From Bacteroidales bacterium UBA1374 (GTDB lineage: Bacteria; Bacteroidota; Bacteroidia; Bacteroidales; UBA932): a stretch of 64,000 nucleotides of DNA. Each line of letters starts with the position of its first letter. The stretch's first letter is position 1. Position numbers and translations under genes: made by a program. The stretch lies in assembly GCA_002305545.1 (NCBI GenBank), contig DBRG01000023.1:62001-126000 (forward strand). Direction: 5' to 3'. Shown here in pieces: positions 17,167-25,895 of the stretch. Below the pieces are notes generated by a model. It did no database searches. It worked only from the letters and a program-made list of their open reading frames with translations, and was not told where the DNA came from.

Positions 17167-18444
17167 TCAATGCTGGTTCATAGCGTCTACGGGATTCATC
17201 CTGGCGGCCTGCAGTGAGGGGATAAAACCAGCCACAACGCCCACCAGCCCTGATATCATAACCCCGCGCAATATGTTACCTACAGACATGGTCATCACAA
17301 AATCATAGCGCTCGGTGACAAAAAACGTCAAGCCCCAGACGATCAGGATCCCTATCAGACCACCGACAATTGCCAGCAGAACAGCTTCAAAAAGGAACTG
17401 GGCCAGCACAAAGGCGCTTTTGGCCCCCATGGCTTTTTCAATGCCTATGATATGTGTTCTTTCCTTAACGGAAACAAACATGATGTTGGCCACGCCAAAA
17501 GCTCCTATGAGAATGGAAAAGCCCCCAATCACCCAGCCGGCGAGCGAAATGACGCTGAAAAGCTGCGTAAGTGCGTCGTCCAGGAACGACATTTTGTTCA
17601 GGGCAAAGTTGTCTTTCTGAATGGGCTTCAGGCGGCGCACAGCACGCATGGCATTGCGCAGTTCGGCCATATACTCTTCTTCATCGGCTGCCGGGTCCTT
17701 ATGCACCACAATGCTGGGGGAAGTGTTTCTAAGGTCCAGGAAATTGCGGATAAAAGGCAGGGGAATGATAACGGCATCGTCGTAGTTGATCGGGTCAAAA
17801 AGGGACTCGCCTTTTTTCTTTATAACACCAATGACACGGGTGGTAAAGCCCCCGATTTTAATGTTGCTGCCGACCGGTGATATCCCCGCGGGAAACAACT
17901 CCTCGGCCACGTTCTGCCCGATCACCACCAGTGGGATGTTTTCGGCTGCCTCGGCGGGGGTGAAATACCGGCCTTCCCCGATCTCGAAATAAGAGATCTT
18001 GTTCCAGTTATAGGTTACCCCCTGGATGCCGGTGTTTCGAATGGTATTGCGTTCATAGCCCACGTTGGTTGATGCGTAGACAGACAGGGCCAGCATGTCT
18101 GCGTGAACCAGGTTTTTCTGCAGGAACTGGAATTCTTCATAGGTATTGTTGGGGCGTTGCCTGAATTCCCACCATTTAAATCCTTCCCCGTCTGCAAAAG
18201 CATCCCAGGAAATCTTGTCTATGTACACCACATCTGTTCCCAGGGCGGAAAACATGTTGCGGACATTTTTCTCGAGGGCTTCAATGGCGGTGAAAACAGC
18301 TACAATGGAAAATATCCCGATGGTTACCCCAAGCAGGGAAAGAAAAGCCCTGAATTTGTCTCCTTTTACCGAATCGTTAGCCATAGCAAAACTCTCCCCC
18401 AGCAGTTTTAAGAAGATATTGATGCTTCTGAAGATCTTTTTCAT
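17167..18444 (-). CDS. MacB-like ABC transporter permease
   Basis: The 425-residue protein has the MacB architecture: an N-terminal helix with FRAFLSLLGVTIGIFSIVAV (about residues 32-51), a periplasmic MacB core domain (about 55-300), then three FtsX-type helices including FVSVKERTHIIGIEKAMGA (about 330-348). Such permeases work with an ATPase to move substrates or lipoproteins by mechanotransmission, not classical transport. No ATPase gene is adjacent, so the partner must lie elsewhere. The start overlaps the mutS stop by 4 bases, so it is translated from the mutS transcript. Confidence 0.9.
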   Translation of the reverse strand: MKKIFRSINIFLKLLGESFAMANDSVKGDKFRAFLSLLGVTIGIFSIVAVFTAIEALEKNVRNMFSALGTDVVYIDKISWDAFADGEGFKWWEFRQRPNNTYEEFQFLQKNLVHADMLALSVYASTNVGYERNTIRNTGIQGVTYNWNKISYFEIGEGRYFTPAEAAENIPLVVIGQNVAEELFPAGISPVGSNIKIGGFTTRVIGVIKKKGESLFDPINYDDAVIIPLPFIRNFLDLRNTSPSIVVHKDPAADEEEYMAELRNAMRAVRRLKPIQKDNFALNKMSFLDDALTQLFSVISLAGWVIGGFSILIGAFGVANIMFVSVKERTHIIGIEKAMGAKSAFVLAQFLFEAVLLAIVGGLIGILIVWGLTFFVTERYDFVMTMSVGNILRGVMISGLVGVVAGFIPSLQAARMNPVDAMNQH

Positions 18445-21050
18445 TCCTTTTGTCCGATTTTTCTTTTCAATTCCCGTAAGGCATCAAACGCTTCAAGGGG
18501 TGTTAATCTGTTTATGTCAATAGACTCGATGTCTCTTTTGAGGGCCTGCAACAGGGGATCTTCCAGCTGGAAGAAGGAAAGTTGCCTGGGCCTTTCAGGG
18601 GAAGGCGGCCGTTCCTTGCCGGCCTCCATGATCTTAAGCACTTCCTGCGCCGTGAGTATAACCCTGCGTGGCATTCCGGCCATGGTTGCCACGTGGATGC
18701 CAAAGCTGTGTTCTACGCCTCCGGAAATCATTTTACGCAAAAATAACACCTTTTGTCCCCGTTCTTTCACGGCAATATGGAAATTTTTGACGCGGGGATA
18801 TTGCTCTGCCATTTGGTTGAGCTCGTGGTAGTGGGTGGCAAAAAGAGTCCTGGCCCTTGCCCCGGCCTTTTCGTGCAGGTATTCCACGATGGCCCATGCT
18901 ATGGATATCCCGTCGTAAGTGCTGGTGCCGCGTCCTATTTCGTCAAAAAGCACCAGGGAGCGATCGGTTACATTATTCAGGATAGCGGCCGATTCCAGCA
19001 TTTCGACCATAAATGTGGATTCCCTGCGGGCAATGTTGTCCGAAGCTCCCACCCGGGTAAATAATTTGTCTATGATCCCCAGGCTGGCTTCTTTGGCCGG
19101 AACGTAGGATCCTATCTGTGCCAGCAGCATAATAAGCCCGGTTTGTCGCAGCAGGGCGGATTTTCCGGCCATATTGGGTCCGGTCAGGATGATGATCTGC
19201 TGCTGTCCGGTATCCAGGTACACGTCATTGGGAACATATGCCTCTCCGGGAGGCATGAGTGTTTCCAGCACCGGGTGGCGTCCCTGGCGGATGTCAATCA
19301 CATCGTCATCCTGCATTCGGGGCCTGGCATATTTTTGTTCCCTTGCCAGGATGGCAAAACCAAGGAGGCAGTCAAGCCGGGCGAGGATGCGCGCGTTTTG
19401 CTGGATGGGGGGTATGGATGCGCGTATGGCATCGACCACCCGGTTGAACAAATCCTGCTCCAGCTGTGCTATTTTTTCCTCGGCCCCGAGTATTTTTTCC
19501 TCATAGGATTTAAGCTCTTCTGTAATGTAGCGCTCTGCGCTTACAAGTGTCTGCTTGCGTATCCAGGACCCGGGCACTTTGTCTTTATGGGTGTTGCGGA
19601 CTTCAATGTAATACCCGAATACGTTGTTAAAGCCGATTTTCAGGGAAGAAATGCCCGTCTGGCCGGCTGCCTCTTGTTGCATTTGCTGCAAATATTCCTT
19701 ATTGTGGGAAAGGATATGCCGCAATTCGTCCAGCTGCGGGTCCACGCCCGGGGCAATGACATTTCCTTTTCCCGGTTGTACCGCAGGCGATGAAACAATC
19801 ATCTGTTGCAACTTATCTGCCAGGGCGGCGCAGTCGTCCAGGCCAGAGGCCAGGGAATGTACGGGGTCTGCTGACGGGATCTGTGCGGTCAGATTCTTTA
19901 TACGGGATGCCTGGTTCAGCCCTGTCCTGAGTTGTGCCACTTCCCGGGGACTGATCCTGCCGGCAGCAGCCCTGGAAACTATTCGTTCCATATCACCGAC
20001 CTGGGAGAGCATCTTGCGCAGTTTGCCCACCAGTTCCCATTGTTCCAGCAGGGATGATACCACATTGTGGCGTTCTTCAATGGCTATACGATCCCGCAGG
20101 GGCATCACAAGCCACTGGCGAAGCAGCCTTGCTCCCATGGGTGTGTGTGTCTTGTCAATTACCTCTATCAGGCTGGCTCCTTTTTCGTGGTTTTCTGAAC
20201 GGGGAAACAATTCCAGGTTGCGGATACTATACTTGTCAAGCCACATAAGGTGTTCCTTATCTATGCGCTGCAGGGTGCACAAGTGGCCGTAACTGGAATA
20301 TTTGTTCATTTCCAGGTAAAAAAGCATGGCCCCGACGGCAGATATGGCCAAAGGCATGTTTTCGGCCCCGAATCCTTTCAGACTGTCAACACCAAAGTGT
20401 GTTTTCACTTTTTCCTCGGCGGCAGCGTATACAAACGCCCAGTCATCTATTGTTGAGAAATAAGCCTGCTGGTCTGTTCCGGATTTCCAGGTTTTTTCCG
20501 TTCCCCGCTGTACCAGAATTTCCCGGGGCGCGTATTGGGATAAAAGGCTCGCGGCGTAATCCATGTCCCCCTGGGCTATCTGGATGGTCCCTGTAGAAAT
20601 GTCTGTAAAAGCTATGCCTGCCGATTCTGTGGATCCTTCCCTGTGAAGGTAAAGGCTTGCCAGGAAGTTGTGTTGCGAAGCTTCCAGCAGGTTGGGATTG
20701 TATGAAAGACCTGGGGTGACGACTTCGGTAATGCCTCTTTTGACAATCTTTTTAGTCAGTTTGGGGTCTTCAAGCTGGTCACAGACAGCCACTTTGTATC
20801 CGGCGCGAACCAGTTTGGGCAGGTAGGTGTCCAGGGCATGGTAAGGGAATCCGGCCAGTTCTACAGAGGAAGCTGACCCGTTGGCCCGCCGGGTAAGTAC
20901 GATGCCCAGCGCCTTTGACGCCTTAATGGCGTCTTCTCCAAAGGTTTCATAAAAGTCCCCCACCCTGAAAAGCATCAGGGCATCCGGATAATCTGCCTTA
21001 ATGGCAAAATACTGGTCCATCAGGGGTGTCTTCACTGGTTGAGATGCCAT
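18441..21050 (-). CDS. mutS: DNA mismatch repair protein MutS
   Basis: The 869-residue MutS1 recognises mismatches and short loops and recruits MutL. The mismatch-reading Phe-x-Glu is in LFRVGDFYETFGEDA (about residues 30-44). The ATPase has Walker A GPNMAGKSALLRQTG near residue 615, then VGASDNIARRESTFMVEM and Walker B LVLFDEIGRGTSTYDG. A C-terminal segment (about 790-869) carries the dimer/tetramer helix. The start is the ATG at 21050: a TTG three codons upstream falls inside the TACCTTTG element at 21057-21064, which leaves a 6-base gap and thus a leaderless mRNA. The first 53 bases overlap the end of the upstream phosphatase-fold gene in another frame. Confidence 0.96.
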   Translation of the reverse strand: MASQPVKTPLMDQYFAIKADYPDALMLFRVGDFYETFGEDAIKASKALGIVLTRRANGSASSVELAGFPYHALDTYLPKLVRAGYKVAVCDQLEDPKLTKKIVKRGITEVVTPGLSYNPNLLEASQHNFLASLYLHREGSTESAGIAFTDISTGTIQIAQGDMDYAASLLSQYAPREILVQRGTEKTWKSGTDQQAYFSTIDDWAFVYAAAEEKVKTHFGVDSLKGFGAENMPLAISAVGAMLFYLEMNKYSSYGHLCTLQRIDKEHLMWLDKYSIRNLELFPRSENHEKGASLIEVIDKTHTPMGARLLRQWLVMPLRDRIAIEERHNVVSSLLEQWELVGKLRKMLSQVGDMERIVSRAAAGRISPREVAQLRTGLNQASRIKNLTAQIPSADPVHSLASGLDDCAALADKLQQMIVSSPAVQPGKGNVIAPGVDPQLDELRHILSHNKEYLQQMQQEAAGQTGISSLKIGFNNVFGYYIEVRNTHKDKVPGSWIRKQTLVSAERYITEELKSYEEKILGAEEKIAQLEQDLFNRVVDAIRASIPPIQQNARILARLDCLLGFAILAREQKYARPRMQDDDVIDIRQGRHPVLETLMPPGEAYVPNDVYLDTGQQQIIILTGPNMAGKSALLRQTGLIMLLAQIGSYVPAKEASLGIIDKLFTRVGASDNIARRESTFMVEMLESAAILNNVTDRSLVLFDEIGRGTSTYDGISIAWAIVEYLHEKAGARARTLFATHYHELNQMAEQYPRVKNFHIAVKERGQKVLFLRKMISGGVEHSFGIHVATMAGMPRRVILTAQEVLKIMEAGKERPPSPERPRQLSFFQLEDPLLQALKRDIESIDINRLTPLEAFDALRELKRKIGQKE

Positions 21051-21966
21051 AAGAAACAAAGGTAATAAATTTTAAGGTTACCGGCAGGTGGTCACTGATT
21101 CCGCCTTTATATACCGGTCCCTGGTAGGTTCGTTTTGGTTTATGCCCCAGGTGTGCCTGGTCGCGCTCCAGCAAATGCGGCAGACGTGCCACCTTCACAT
21201 ATTCCAGTTCACGGAACGATGATTCGCTCACCAGGAACTGGTCCATGCACTCCCAGGCACCGTTGTATTTATAAGTGTCCGGGACAGAAACGTTTACCAG
21301 GCGGCCCGAGGCCAGGCTTCGAAGGGCGGGAGCCTCCGGAGGATCGTTGAAATCGCCCATAACCACGATCCGGGCCCCCGCTGAAACGTTGCCGATGCTG
21401 TCAACGACCCTCTGAAGAAGGGTGGATGCAGCCTGTCTGTTGGTTTCGGCCCGGGCACCGCCCCGGCGGGAAGGCCAGTGATTTACAAAAAAATGAAGGG
21501 TGTCCCTTTGATCCAGAATTCCCCTGACATAAAGGATTTCCCTTGTCCTGAGAAAACTGCCGTTTGTGTCGGGAATCGGGTAAAATGCAGTTCCTGCCGG
21601 CCGGAATCGTTCTTTCCTGTAGAGCAGCGCCACATCAATGCCCCTGGGATCAGGTGAATCCCGGTGAATGATCCCGTAACCAAGACGTGAAAGCGGGGTG
21701 TCATTGATGAGCTGGTAAAGGACAAAAAAGTTTTCTATCTCGCACAACCCTATGATGCATGGTGCCTCCCATGATCCATCGTCCTTCTGCCCGCAGGCGA
21801 TGAGGGTCTTGACAATTTCGTTGCGCTTCTTGTAAAACCTGGGCCAGGTCCAGGCATATTCTCCTTTGATGGTGAAATCATTGTCATTCGTTAGCGGGTC
21901 GTCAAAGGGATCAAAATAATTCTCTACATTCCAGAAAATTACCAGGCACAAAATCAACCGTATCAT
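20998..21966 (-). CDS. Endonuclease/exonuclease/phosphatase-fold protein
   Basis: The 322-residue protein has the EEP hydrolase fold: FWNVENYFDPFDDP (about residues 11-24), the metal-binding Glu in IGLCEIENF (about 76), HWPSR (about 169), VVMGDFND (about 203) and the final GGISDHLPV (about 290). Members cut phosphodiester bonds of nucleic acids or lipids; the substrate is unknown. Bacteroidota relatives usually carry a longer cleavable signal before the FWNVEN strand, but here only about 10 residues precede it, so secretion is doubtful. The fold should end at DHLPVTLK. The last 22 residues are an extension that reads through the mutS promoter and its first 17 codons in another frame. Confidence 0.85.
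   Translation of the reverse strand: MIRLILCLVIFWNVENYFDPFDDPLTNDNDFTIKGEYAWTWPRFYKKRNEIVKTLIACGQKDDGSWEAPCIIGLCEIENFFVLYQLINDTPLSRLGYGIIHRDSPDPRGIDVALLYRKERFRPAGTAFYPIPDTNGSFLRTREILYVRGILDQRDTLHFFVNHWPSRRGGARAETNRQAASTLLQRVVDSIGNVSAGARIVVMGDFNDPPEAPALRSLASGRLVNVSVPDTYKYNGAWECMDQFLVSESSFRELEYVKVARLPHLLERDQAHLGHKPKRTYQGPVYKGGISDHLPVTLKFITFVSYGISTSEDTPDGPVFCH
21057..21064 (-). promoter_or_regulatory. -7 element for mutS, inside the upstream gene
   Basis: The plus strand CAAAGGTA reads TACCTTTG on the minus strand and ends 6 bases before the mutS ATG. It lies within the 3' end of the coding sequence 20998-21966. Confidence 0.65.
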
Positions 21967-22022
21967 GAACCCAAGTTATGCATATGGAGAGGGATAAAAA
22001 GGACAAATCGTAAAAAAGTTAT

Positions 22023-22030
22023 TAGTTTTG
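22023..22030 (+). promoter_or_regulatory. -7 element for ychF
   Basis: TAGTTTTG matches TAnnTTTG and ends 28 bases before the ATG at 22059. Confidence 0.5.
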
Positions 22031-22058
22031 TGCCCTTCTGAATAGTAAATAATTTTTT

Positions 22059-23162
22059 ATGGCACTCAAATGCGGTATTGTAGGACTCCCCAATGTAGGC
22101 AAATCCACCCTGTTCAATTGTGTTTCCTCGGGCAAGGCACAGGCAGCCAATTTCCCGTTCTGCACCATTGAACCAAACCTGGGCTCGACACAGGTGCCTG
22201 ATGCCCGTCTGGAACAGCTGGCCTCCCTGGTCCACCCTGGGCGTATTGTCCCTGCAACCGTTGATTTTGTTGATATTGCCGGGCTGGTCAAAGGTGCGAG
22301 CAAGGGCGAAGGACTCGGCAATCAATTTCTTGCCAATATCAGGGAAACTGACGCCATTCTGCATATCCTGCGGTGTTTTGATGATCCCGACGTGGTACAT
22401 GTGGACGGATCGGTTGACCCGGTCCGGGATAAGGAGATCATTGATACCGAATTGCAGCTAAGAGACCTTGAGACCGTAGAAAGCCGGATTGCAAAAGTAC
22501 AGAAACAGGCCGTCACAGGGGGGGATAAACAGGCCGCCAAACTGGCCGGTTTGCTTGTCCGTTACCGCGATGCCCTGAGCCGAGGCAATAATGCACGGAC
22601 CGTGGAGCTGGCCAATCAGGACGAAGAACGGATGGCCCGGGAATTGTTCCTGCTGACAAACAAACCGGTGCTGTATGTATGCAATGTGGATGAGAAGTCG
22701 GCACAAAGCGGCAACCTGTATACCCGAAAGGTGGCCGAAATCCTGGAAAAGGAAAATGAACAGTACCTTATTGTCGCAGGGCGCATAGAATCCGAAATCG
22801 CAGAACTTGAATCGTTTCAGGAACGTCAGATGTTCCTTGAATCCATAGGGCTGGAAGAATCAGGGGTTTCGCGTCTGGTCAAAGCTGCATTCAGGTTACT
22901 TGAGCTGGAAACCTATTTCACGGCAGGACCCATGGAAGTTAAGGCCTGGACATGCCGCAAGGGGACAAAAGCCCCGCAGGCTGCAGGGCTTATTCATTCT
23001 GATTTTGAGCATGGTTTTATTCGTGCGGAAGTGATCAAATTTGATGACTTCATGCGCTACGGTTCCGAGGCTGCCTGTCGCGAAGCCGGTAAAATGGCTG
23101 TGGAAGGTAAAAATTACATGGTGCAGGACGGGGACATCATGCACTTTCTTTTCAGCCGTTAA
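22059..23162 (+). CDS. ychF: Ribosome-binding ATPase YchF
   Basis: The 367-residue protein is the conserved OBG-family ATPase YchF. The N-terminus has the P-loop GLPNVGKSTLFN (about residues 8-19) and VDIAGLVKGASKGEGLGNQFL (switch II, DxxG form, about 68-88). The base-recognition motif reads NVDE instead of NKxD, the change that gives this family ATP preference. A coiled-coil insert (about 130-200) and a C-terminal TGS domain (about 280-365, ending MHFLFSR) complete the usual layout. Its stop codon shares the TTAA at 23159-23162 with the stop of the convergent ppiD-like gene. Confidence 0.96.
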   Translation: MALKCGIVGLPNVGKSTLFNCVSSGKAQAANFPFCTIEPNLGSTQVPDARLEQLASLVHPGRIVPATVDFVDIAGLVKGASKGEGLGNQFLANIRETDAILHILRCFDDPDVVHVDGSVDPVRDKEIIDTELQLRDLETVESRIAKVQKQAVTGGDKQAAKLAGLLVRYRDALSRGNNARTVELANQDEERMARELFLLTNKPVLYVCNVDEKSAQSGNLYTRKVAEILEKENEQYLIVAGRIESEIAELESFQERQMFLESIGLEESGVSRLVKAAFRLLELETYFTAGPMEVKAWTCRKGTKAPQAAGLIHSDFEHGFIRAEVIKFDDFMRYGSEAACREAGKMAVEGKNYMVQDGDIMHFLFSR

Positions 23163-25252
23163 AAGAACCTGGCCCTGTTATCTTCTACTTTTGCGCTCTC
23201 CTGCAACACCACAGGAACCATCTGGATCTGCACGTTGGAGAAATAGGTGGCATTTTGCAAGGCGTCGTTTTCTGTATAGTAAGCTCCGTCCAGGCGTTCA
23301 TCCACACGGAACACATATACACCAATTTCACCTTTGACCGGCCCGTACAAAGTCTGTTCTGCCGCTGCTGATACTGCCCCGGCAAATTTGGGGTCTGTCT
23401 GCTGCATGGATCCGAATGCCAGCCCGGTCTGGGTGGAAATGGTCCTGCCGGTGGCTTCTGCCCAGGATTCAAGGGTGGCATGGCTGGCCAGCTCATCGCG
23501 GATCTGCTGGTAAGCGCGTTCCATCTTCTTTTCCAGGGTGAGGATGGATTCTATCTCGGCCTGTTTCTCCTGCAGGGTGGCTGTCCCTTTTTTATGTATG
23601 CCGTTAACGGCTGCCACAAAGAAATATTTATTATCTACGGAAATTACCGGGGAAACGGCACCGTATTTGGCCTCAAATGCCCAGCGGACCAGTTCGCGCA
23701 TGTGCTCATAACCGGAAACTGTCTTGGCGTCTTGTGTGATCCCCATGGCCGGAACGATCATCAGGTTATTCTGGATGGCAACCCGGTTAAATTCTTCGAG
23801 GTTCTGGCTTTCCGTGGATAAATTGTTTGCCGCGGAATAAATTGTCTGGTATGTTTCCTTTCCGGCAACTGCTTCCTTTACAAGTACGGCAAGCAGTACT
23901 TTTTTGTGCAGGCGTGTGCGCTCCGTTACTTTGACAAGGTGTAGCCCGTACTGAGTTTCTATGGTGAAAAGCTTGTTAAGAGGCGCTTCAAATACCGATT
24001 CCATCCCCGGTATATAGGCTTGCTGATCAAACCAGCCTAACACGCCCGGAAGGGTGTTGGGATTCTTGTCTGCAGAGAACTCACCGGCTATTTCTTCAAA
24101 ACGCCCGGGGGTGTTGTTGAGTATGGCAATCAGGCTGTCGGCCACTTTTGCAGCTTCTTCTTTGGTGCTTCTTTGCAACAGTATATGGTGTACAAATACC
24201 GAATCGGGCAGCTGTTTGATCTCTGCAATCCTTGCAGCGCGGAAAAAGTCGTTCTCCTTATAAGGAGGAAGCACATCGCGCATTGTGGCATTAAAGGCAA
24301 AACTGTCCAGGGCGGCAGAGACGGAAGACAATTCTCCTTTCTTGTAGTAATATGTATCCAGCGGCTTATCTGAATTGCGGGCAAGGAATTGGCGCAGATT
24401 ATCGGATGCTACAAATTCATCGTATACTTTTTCTATATTGGCCTGAGCCAGGGCAATATCGTCTGCTGAAGGCAGAATGGGGAAAACCACATATTCAATG
24501 TCCCGTGTTGCTATCTGCTGGTATTGGTGTTTGTGCGCTTCGTAATACTGGCGTATTTCCTGTTGGGTAACTGTTATGGTTGTGTCCCTGGCAAATGATA
24601 CTGGCGTAAGGGAAAAACTCACGTTGGAGGTGATGTTGTTATCTTCCATGTTCCTGCGCAGTTCCACCGGGGTGACGATATTGCTCTGGGCCAGCAGGGA
24701 GCTGTATTTTGTGAACATCCTGTCTGTCTCCATGTTCTCCTGCAGGAAGTTCCAGTACATTGCGGCGACTCCTTCCGGTTCTGCACCGGCATTCTGTACA
24801 AACATGGTCAGGCGTGAACGGTCAAACTGACCATCCTCTCCGCGGAAAATCGGATCGTTCATGATAACCGGCGAGATATCCCGTCCCTGTACCATATCAA
24901 ACATTTCCTCGTCCCCCAGTCGAATACCGGCTTTTTCAATGGCAGGCATATACACTAGGTCTTTAAGGAAAGCCTGCCATGTTCCTTCTTCCACGGTTTC
25001 CTGGCTTTGTTCATCCAGGGAGGATGTGCCTGTGATTGCTTGCTGCAGGTTGGTGAGATTTTCCAGTCTTTTGGCATATTCCATATAGGTAATGCCCTGC
25101 CGGTTCATCTTTCCCACATCGTTTTTGGAAGAGAACATGGATAAGGCTGACTGTAATGTGTTGGGGTCTATAATAAACGAAATTAATGCTATTGCAATAA
25201 GTACGGTAATAAAAATACCCATCTTTACGCGTATCTTCTCCAGGAGTGCCAT
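23159..25252 (-). CDS. PpiD-like periplasmic peptidyl-prolyl isomerase/chaperone
   Basis: The 697-residue protein has a single N-terminal membrane helix (about residues 12-28, MGIFITVLIAIALISFII) and a SurA/PpiD-type N-terminal chaperone domain with NRQGITYMEYAKR. A parvulin rotamase domain lies at about residues 345-440 (VFVHHILLQ at the start, GWFDQQAY, YGLHLVKV at the end), and a second, diverged C-terminal region follows. It should assist folding of outer-membrane proteins at the outer face of the inner membrane. It is the last gene of a minus-strand run with lptC, a TPR gene and an outer-membrane protein, and starts 10 bases after lptC. Confidence 0.9.
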   Translation of the reverse strand: MALLEKIRVKMGIFITVLIAIALISFIIDPNTLQSALSMFSSKNDVGKMNRQGITYMEYAKRLENLTNLQQAITGTSSLDEQSQETVEEGTWQAFLKDLVYMPAIEKAGIRLGDEEMFDMVQGRDISPVIMNDPIFRGEDGQFDRSRLTMFVQNAGAEPEGVAAMYWNFLQENMETDRMFTKYSSLLAQSNIVTPVELRRNMEDNNITSNVSFSLTPVSFARDTTITVTQQEIRQYYEAHKHQYQQIATRDIEYVVFPILPSADDIALAQANIEKVYDEFVASDNLRQFLARNSDKPLDTYYYKKGELSSVSAALDSFAFNATMRDVLPPYKENDFFRAARIAEIKQLPDSVFVHHILLQRSTKEEAAKVADSLIAILNNTPGRFEEIAGEFSADKNPNTLPGVLGWFDQQAYIPGMESVFEAPLNKLFTIETQYGLHLVKVTERTRLHKKVLLAVLVKEAVAGKETYQTIYSAANNLSTESQNLEEFNRVAIQNNLMIVPAMGITQDAKTVSGYEHMRELVRWAFEAKYGAVSPVISVDNKYFFVAAVNGIHKKGTATLQEKQAEIESILTLEKKMERAYQQIRDELASHATLESWAEATGRTISTQTGLAFGSMQQTDPKFAGAVSAAAEQTLYGPVKGEIGVYVFRVDERLDGAYYTENDALQNATYFSNVQIQMVPVVLQESAKVEDNRARFF

Positions 25253-25262
25253 CTTGTAAATT

Positions 25263-25895
25263 TTATGGTTGTGTTTTTGTATCAGGGCGCGAAGTTAATT
25301 CTTTTTCTTCATTGGACAAAGTGTCCTTTTGAATGTATCCGTAAGAATCAAACGGTTTCAGGATTTTGGCATTTGTGGCCCTTTCATCTGATTCCATGCC
25401 GTAACCCTGGGCAAAAAAATCCGGGGAAGTCAGCCGCACATAACAGTGTGTATAGATTTTTTTCTGTTGCTGGTCCCAGTACAGGGTGTCGGTTTCCATG
25501 GTCTCTTCCTTGAGCAGGTTCTTGATAACCACATTGCCTGTGGCTATCCAGATCTGCTGTTCTCCGGAACGGTGCAATGCTTTGTCTGCCGTGATAACCG
25601 TTTCCAGGATTCCTTCCCTGGTATAGCCTTCTACCCGGAATGAAAAAGGAAAGATTTCATAAGGATCAGTCCCGCGTGAATATTTTTCCATGTAGGGAGC
25701 GGTGAGCCGGCCCATAACAAGCCCCCCTTCAACCTGCCATCCTTCCATATTCTGAACAGTCTGTGTAGGGATACTGTCCAGGTTATCTAAAGATTCAACC
25801 GTTTTCATACGGTTTTTGCAGGAGACAAATATGGTAGCAAGAGACAGGCCCGTTGCTACCATAATCACTGTTGTTTTCCGGGGAGGAAAAAACAT
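25263..25895 (-). CDS. lptC: LPS export protein LptC
   Basis: The 210-residue protein has an N-terminal membrane-anchor/lipoprotein signal (IFVSC, Cys about residue 26). Its LptC-type beta-jellyroll includes GWQVEGGLVMGRLTAPYMEKY, ADKALH and ATGNVVIKNL, the pattern shared by LptA/LptC. LptC connects the LptBFG transporter to the LptA bridge carrying LPS across the periplasm. Bacteroidota versions are commonly lipoprotein-like, as here. The start codon overlaps the stop of the upstream TPR gene by one base (TAATG), implying coupled translation. Confidence 0.85.
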   Translation of the reverse strand: MFFPPRKTTVIMVATGLSLATIFVSCKNRMKTVESLDNLDSIPTQTVQNMEGWQVEGGLVMGRLTAPYMEKYSRGTDPYEIFPFSFRVEGYTREGILETVITADKALHRSGEQQIWIATGNVVIKNLLKEETMETDTLYWDQQQKKIYTHCYVRLTSPDFFAQGYGMESDERATNAKILKPFDSYGYIQKDTLSNEEKELTSRPDTKTQP

